Source: Kineococcus endophyticus | GTDB taxonomy: Bacteria; Actinomycetota; Actinomycetes; Actinomycetales; Kineococcaceae | DNA length: 64,000 nucleotides | NCBI RefSeq assembly: GCF_040796495.1 | Contig: NZ_JBFNQN010000013.1 | Coordinates: 62,001-126,000 of the forward strand | Reading direction: 5' to 3' | Part shown: positions 58,376 through 64,000 of the stretch, one piece after another | Numbering within the stretch: position 1 is the first letter of the stretch | Layout of the letters: every line of letters begins with the position of its first letter | Notes under the pieces: model-generated | Seen by the model: the letters and a program-made list of their open reading frames with translations, nothing else | The model's database searches: none | Told to the model about the DNA's origin: nothing | Made by a program: the position numbers and the translations under genes

Positions 58376-58965
58376 GAGTGCCCGGGAGCCGGCGGGACGG
58401 GGGAGACGCTGCCGGTCTCCTGCAGGTGCTCCAGCAGGACCTCGCTGATGGACCGCAGCTGCTGCAGCTGGTCGTCGGTCAGCCGGTCGAACAGCGTGGT
58501 GCGCACCGTCTCCACGTGCCCGGGGGCCGCAGCCGCCAGGGCCTCCAGCCCCTTGTCCGTCAGCACGGCGAGGTAGCCGCGACCGTCCGTCGGGCAGGCC
58601 TCCCGGCGGATCCAGCCGCGCTCCTCCATCCGGGCCACCGCGTGCGAGACGCGGCTGCGGGAGGAGAGGGAGGACTCGGCCAGCTCGCTCATCCGCAGGG
58701 ACCGGTCAGGGGCCTCGGACAGGCGCACGAGCATCTCGTAGTACGTCAGGAGGATCCCGGAGTCCCGTTGCAGCTGCCGGTCGAAGCGGTCGAGGAGCAA
58801 CTGCGTCGCGGACAGGAACGTCCGCCAGGTCACCTGCTCGTCGTCGTCCAGCCAGCGCGTCGGGCCGGTCGCGGCGGACTCGGCCACAGCGTCGGCGGCG
58901 GGGACGCCGGCGACCGCGAGGTGGTGGGGGTGGGCGTCCTGCAGGGCGGAGACGGGTGGAGCCAT
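58372..58965 (-). CDS. MarR-family transcriptional regulator
   Basis: 197 aa. An N-terminal extension of about 40 residues precedes a winged-helix MarR domain: TYYEMLVRLSEAPDRSLRMSELA, SSLSSRSRVSHAVARMEERGWI (recognition helix) and DGRGYLAVLTDKG (wing). It is encoded on the minus strand between uvrB and uvrA, leading into the phosphoesterase gene, so it may regulate that gene or itself. ATG start with a -10 box 6 nt upstream. Confidence 0.9.
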   Translation of the reverse strand: MAPPVSALQDAHPHHLAVAGVPAADAVAESAATGPTRWLDDDEQVTWRTFLSATQLLLDRFDRQLQRDSGILLTYYEMLVRLSEAPDRSLRMSELAESSLSSRSRVSHAVARMEERGWIRREACPTDGRGYLAVLTDKGLEALAAAAPGHVETVRTTLFDRLTDDQLQQLRSISEVLLEHLQETGSVSPVPPAPGHS

Positions 58966-58971
58966 GTACTG

Positions 58972-58977
58972 AGGGTA
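58972..58977 (-). promoter_or_regulatory. -10 box, leaderless marR transcript
   Basis: TACCCT on the minus strand ends 6 nt before the ATG at 58965. Confidence 0.5.
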
Positions 58978-59087
58978 AGCAGAACGCTCAACTACCTGCG
59001 TCCGCCGATCGGTGGACGCCCACCCGTGCAGTCCTCACGGGTGGCGTCCCCGGACCGCGCGCGGAGGCTCGTGTCGGAGGTGGCGCC

Positions 59088-59093
59088 TAGGGT
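59088..59093 (+). promoter_or_regulatory. -10 box, leaderless uvrA transcript
   Basis: TAGGGT ends 6 nt before the uvrA GTG at 59100. Confidence 0.5.
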
Positions 59094-59099
59094 TGCCCC

Positions 59100-62177
<3,078 letters not shown>

Positions 62178-62195
62178 GGTCGCCGGCCCGGCGCC

Positions 62196-63362
62196 TCAGA
62201 ACGGGGCGACGAGCTTGACCACCGACTCGACCACGACCCGGCTCGCCGAGCCGTCCCCGTAGGGGCTCGGCAGGGTCTGCAGCCGGGCTGGGTCGTCGGC
62301 CAGGGCGCGGCGGACGGCGGCGGCGAGCCGCAGTCCGCCGGGCACGAGAGTGGTGAAGGTGCCCAGGACCTCGGGACGCTCGGTCGCGCGGCGCACGAGC
62401 AGGGCCGGGCGCTTGAGGACGGAGGCCTCCTCGGCCGCGCCCTCCGCGTCCGAGACGAGCACGGCCGCTCGGTGCTGGACGACCGTCCTCTGCACGGGGT
62501 CCAGCGACCCCAGGACCGTGCACCGGTCCAGCAGGCCGCCGAACCCCAGCTCCCGCCACCGGTCCGCCGTCGACGGGCCGGCCGGGACGACCACCGGCAA
62601 CCCGGCCTCGACGAGCGTCGCGACCTCCCCCAGGAGCTGGGCGAGCAGCTCGGGCTGTCCGGTGTGGTCGGGCCGGTCCACCGTGAGCAGCACGTACCCG
62701 GCCGGCAGCCGCAGCTCGGCGGCCAGGGCGTCCTGGGTGGCGTCGTCGGGCAGCAACCGGTGCAGCGACTCCACGACGGGGTCACCCGTGAGCAGGATCC
62801 GCTCGTCGGCGACGCCCTCGGCGCGCAGGGCGGCCACGGCCGCGGCGGAGGGGGCGCAGCACAGGTCGGCCAGGCCGTCCACGACCCGGCGGTGGTGCTC
62901 CTCGGGCTGCCGCCGGTCGTGGCTGCGCAGCCCCGCGCCGAGGTGCACGAGGTGCAGCCCCGCCGCGTTGGCGGCCAGCGCGCCCGCCAGGGCCGCGGTG
63001 CCGCCGCCGTGGACGAGCACCGCCGACGGCCGGTGCCCGGCGAGGACGTCGGCGAGCCCGGCCACGAGGGCGCCGAGCACCCGGCCCGACCCTCCGGAGG
63101 GCACCTCCACGTCCTCGCAGGCGCCGTCGGTCGCGGGTCGGGGCAGCCCGGTGGCCTCGCCGGTCCGCACCAGCACCCCGGCGGCCCCGAGCCGCTGCAC
63201 CACCTCCGCCGTGCGCGTCGCGTCGAGGCCGTCGCCCACGACGACCGCGACCGGTCCGGGGGCGCCGTCCCCGACGGGGAAGCCCAGGGGCCGGCGCAGC
63301 ACCCGCGGACGGTCGGGCGCCGCCGGCGCCGGGACGGACGGGCTGAGCGTCGGGGAGACCAC
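62196..63362 (-). CDS. UDP-GlcNAc 2-epimerase-like protein with altered active site
   Basis: 388 aa with the GT-B fold of WecB/MnaA: LVHGGGTAALAGALAAN, LGAGLRSHDRRQPEEHHRRVVDGLADL and ILLTGDPVVESL align with family motifs. True epimerases have HGDT and VEAGLR with catalytic Asp and Glu. Here these read HGGGT and LGAGLR, so both acids are lost, though PEE remains. It is unlikely to be a standard epimerase; it may bind nucleotide sugars or be a diverged paralogue. It is convergent with uvrA (18 nt) and divergent from uvrC. Confidence 0.78.
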   Translation of the reverse strand: MVSPTLSPSVPAPAAPDRPRVLRRPLGFPVGDGAPGPVAVVVGDGLDATRTAEVVQRLGAAGVLVRTGEATGLPRPATDGACEDVEVPSGGSGRVLGALVAGLADVLAGHRPSAVLVHGGGTAALAGALAANAAGLHLVHLGAGLRSHDRRQPEEHHRRVVDGLADLCCAPSAAAVAALRAEGVADERILLTGDPVVESLHRLLPDDATQDALAAELRLPAGYVLLTVDRPDHTGQPELLAQLLGEVATLVEAGLPVVVPAGPSTADRWRELGFGGLLDRCTVLGSLDPVQRTVVQHRAAVLVSDAEGAAEEASVLKRPALLVRRATERPEVLGTFTTLVPGGLRLAAAVRRALADDPARLQTLPSPYGDGSASRVVVESVVKLVAPF

Positions 63363-63520
63363 ACGCGGACGCTAGGACGGCACCGGCCCCCGGGCAGGCC
63401 GCGCGTGGGCCGATCGGGGCCGTGTTCACCCGCACCCCGCACGACCTCTCGCACACGGTGACCGGGCGGCAGCGGTGCGTCGCGGCACGGGGGTGACGGG
63501 CTCGTGTCGGACCGGCGACC

Positions 63521-63526
63521 TACCCT
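63521..63526 (+). promoter_or_regulatory. -10 box, leaderless uvrC transcript
   Basis: TACCCT ends 7 nt before the uvrC GTG at 63534. Confidence 0.5.
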
Positions 63527-63533
63527 CGACCCC

Positions 63534-64000
63534 GTGCCCGACCCCGCCACCTACCGCCCCAAGCCGGGGGAGATCCCGGTCGAACCCGGGGTGTACCGCT
63601 TCCGCGACCCGCACGGCCGGGTGATCTACGTCGGCAAGGCCAAGAGCCTGCGGGCCCGCCTGTCGAACTACTTCCAGGACCTGTCCGCGCTGCACCCGCG
63701 CACCATGGCCATGGTCACCACGGCCGCCAGCGTCGAGTGGACCGTCGTGGCCACCGAGGTCGAGGCCCTGCAGCTGGAGTACTCCTGGATCAAGGAGTAC
63801 GACCCCCGCTTCAACGTCAAGTACCGCGACGACAAGTCCTACCCGTACCTCGCCGTCACCATGGGCGACGAGTTCCCGCGCGTGCAGGTCATGCGCGGCG
63901 CCAAGCGCAAGGGCACCCGCTACTTCGGTCCGTACACCCACGCCTGGGCCATCCGCGAGACCGTCGACCTGCTGCTGCGCGTCTTCCCCGTCCGCACGTG
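63534..64000 (+). CDS. uvrC: Excinuclease ABC subunit C, N-terminal part
   Basis: Dual-incision nuclease of excision repair; 155 residues are visible before the window ends. The GIY-YIG 3'-nuclease domain is seen as [29 protein letters not shown]-type motifs, then [19 protein letters not shown] and [22 protein letters not shown] start 7 nt after a -10 box. The UVR and RNase H-like endonuclease domains lie outside the window. Confidence 0.95.
   Translation, partial: MPDPATYRPKPGEIPVEPGVYRFRDPHGRVIYVGKAKSLRARLSNYFQDLSALHPRTMAMVTTAASVEWTVVATEVEALQLEYSWIKEYDPRFNVKYRDDKSYPYLAVTMGDEFPRVQVMRGAKRKGTRYFGPYTHAWAIRETVDLLLRVFPVRT

Overview
The window is chromosomal DNA of a high-GC Actinomycetota. GTG starts dominate, neighbouring genes overlap by GTGA or ATGA, and the gene order (gmk-rpoZ-coaBC-metK-priA-def-fmt-rsmB-rpe-rib-hisEG ... 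hisFI-trpCBA-lgt-gltBD-pyk-ANTAR regulator-liv-polA-rpsA-coaE-uvrB-uvrA-uvrC) is the conserved actinobacterial core backbone. The combination of paralogues and insertions would fit a Kineococcus-like (Kineosporiales) genome; that genus call is inference. I see no transposase, phage gene, CRISPR array or rRNA.

Layout. 1-9602: the 3' end of gmk, then rpoZ, coaBC, metK and a helicase-dead priA, an aldo/keto reductase, a small membrane protein, and def-fmt-rsmB. 9603-12835 is an accessory block: a frameshifted acetyltransferase, a PEP-mutase-like protein, an FMN-dependent hydroxyacid oxidase and a Doc-like toxin/antitoxin pair with an elaborate palindromic operator. 12836-21129: rpe, an FMN riboswitch followed by ribE-ribB-ribH (no ribD in place), hisE-hisG, a PH-domain protein, a nucleoside-kinase-like protein, an Eis-type acetyltransferase facing hisF across a 23-bp symmetric promoter, and hisI. 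21126-27098: the trp block (membrane protein, HGxxPAAW-like protein, trpC-trpB-trpA, no trpE), a DsbA-like thioredoxin and lgt. 27346-35494: gltB-gltD, a hypothetical gene and pyk.

35550-36650 is the compositional outlier. It has visibly lower GC and holds two small secreted four-cysteine proteins of no recognised family, one with a rare TTA codon. They lie between the only U-tract terminator seen in the window and the 3' end of an atypical tRNA-Leu(CAA). 36835-42712: an ANTAR response regulator followed by a complete branched-chain amino-acid ABC transporter (livKHMGF). 42990-49224: a GNAT, polA, a DUF4287 protein, a methyltransferase and rpsA. 49352-54814: a LacI-type repressor divergent from a ChvE/GguAB-like sugar ABC transporter, with a clear promoter/operator. 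54890-64000: coaE, uvrB, a stand-alone LigD-type phosphoesterase domain, a MarR regulator, uvrA, a degenerate UDP-GlcNAc 2-epimerase homologue and the 5' part of uvrC.

Expression themes visible in the sequence: many first genes are preceded by TANNNT ending 6-8 nt before the start codon (probable leaderless mRNAs). Most terminators are long near-perfect palindromes without a U-tract. Three genes (priA, livH, the LigD-type phosphoesterase) have no ATG/GTG/TTG at the expected start, only CTG.
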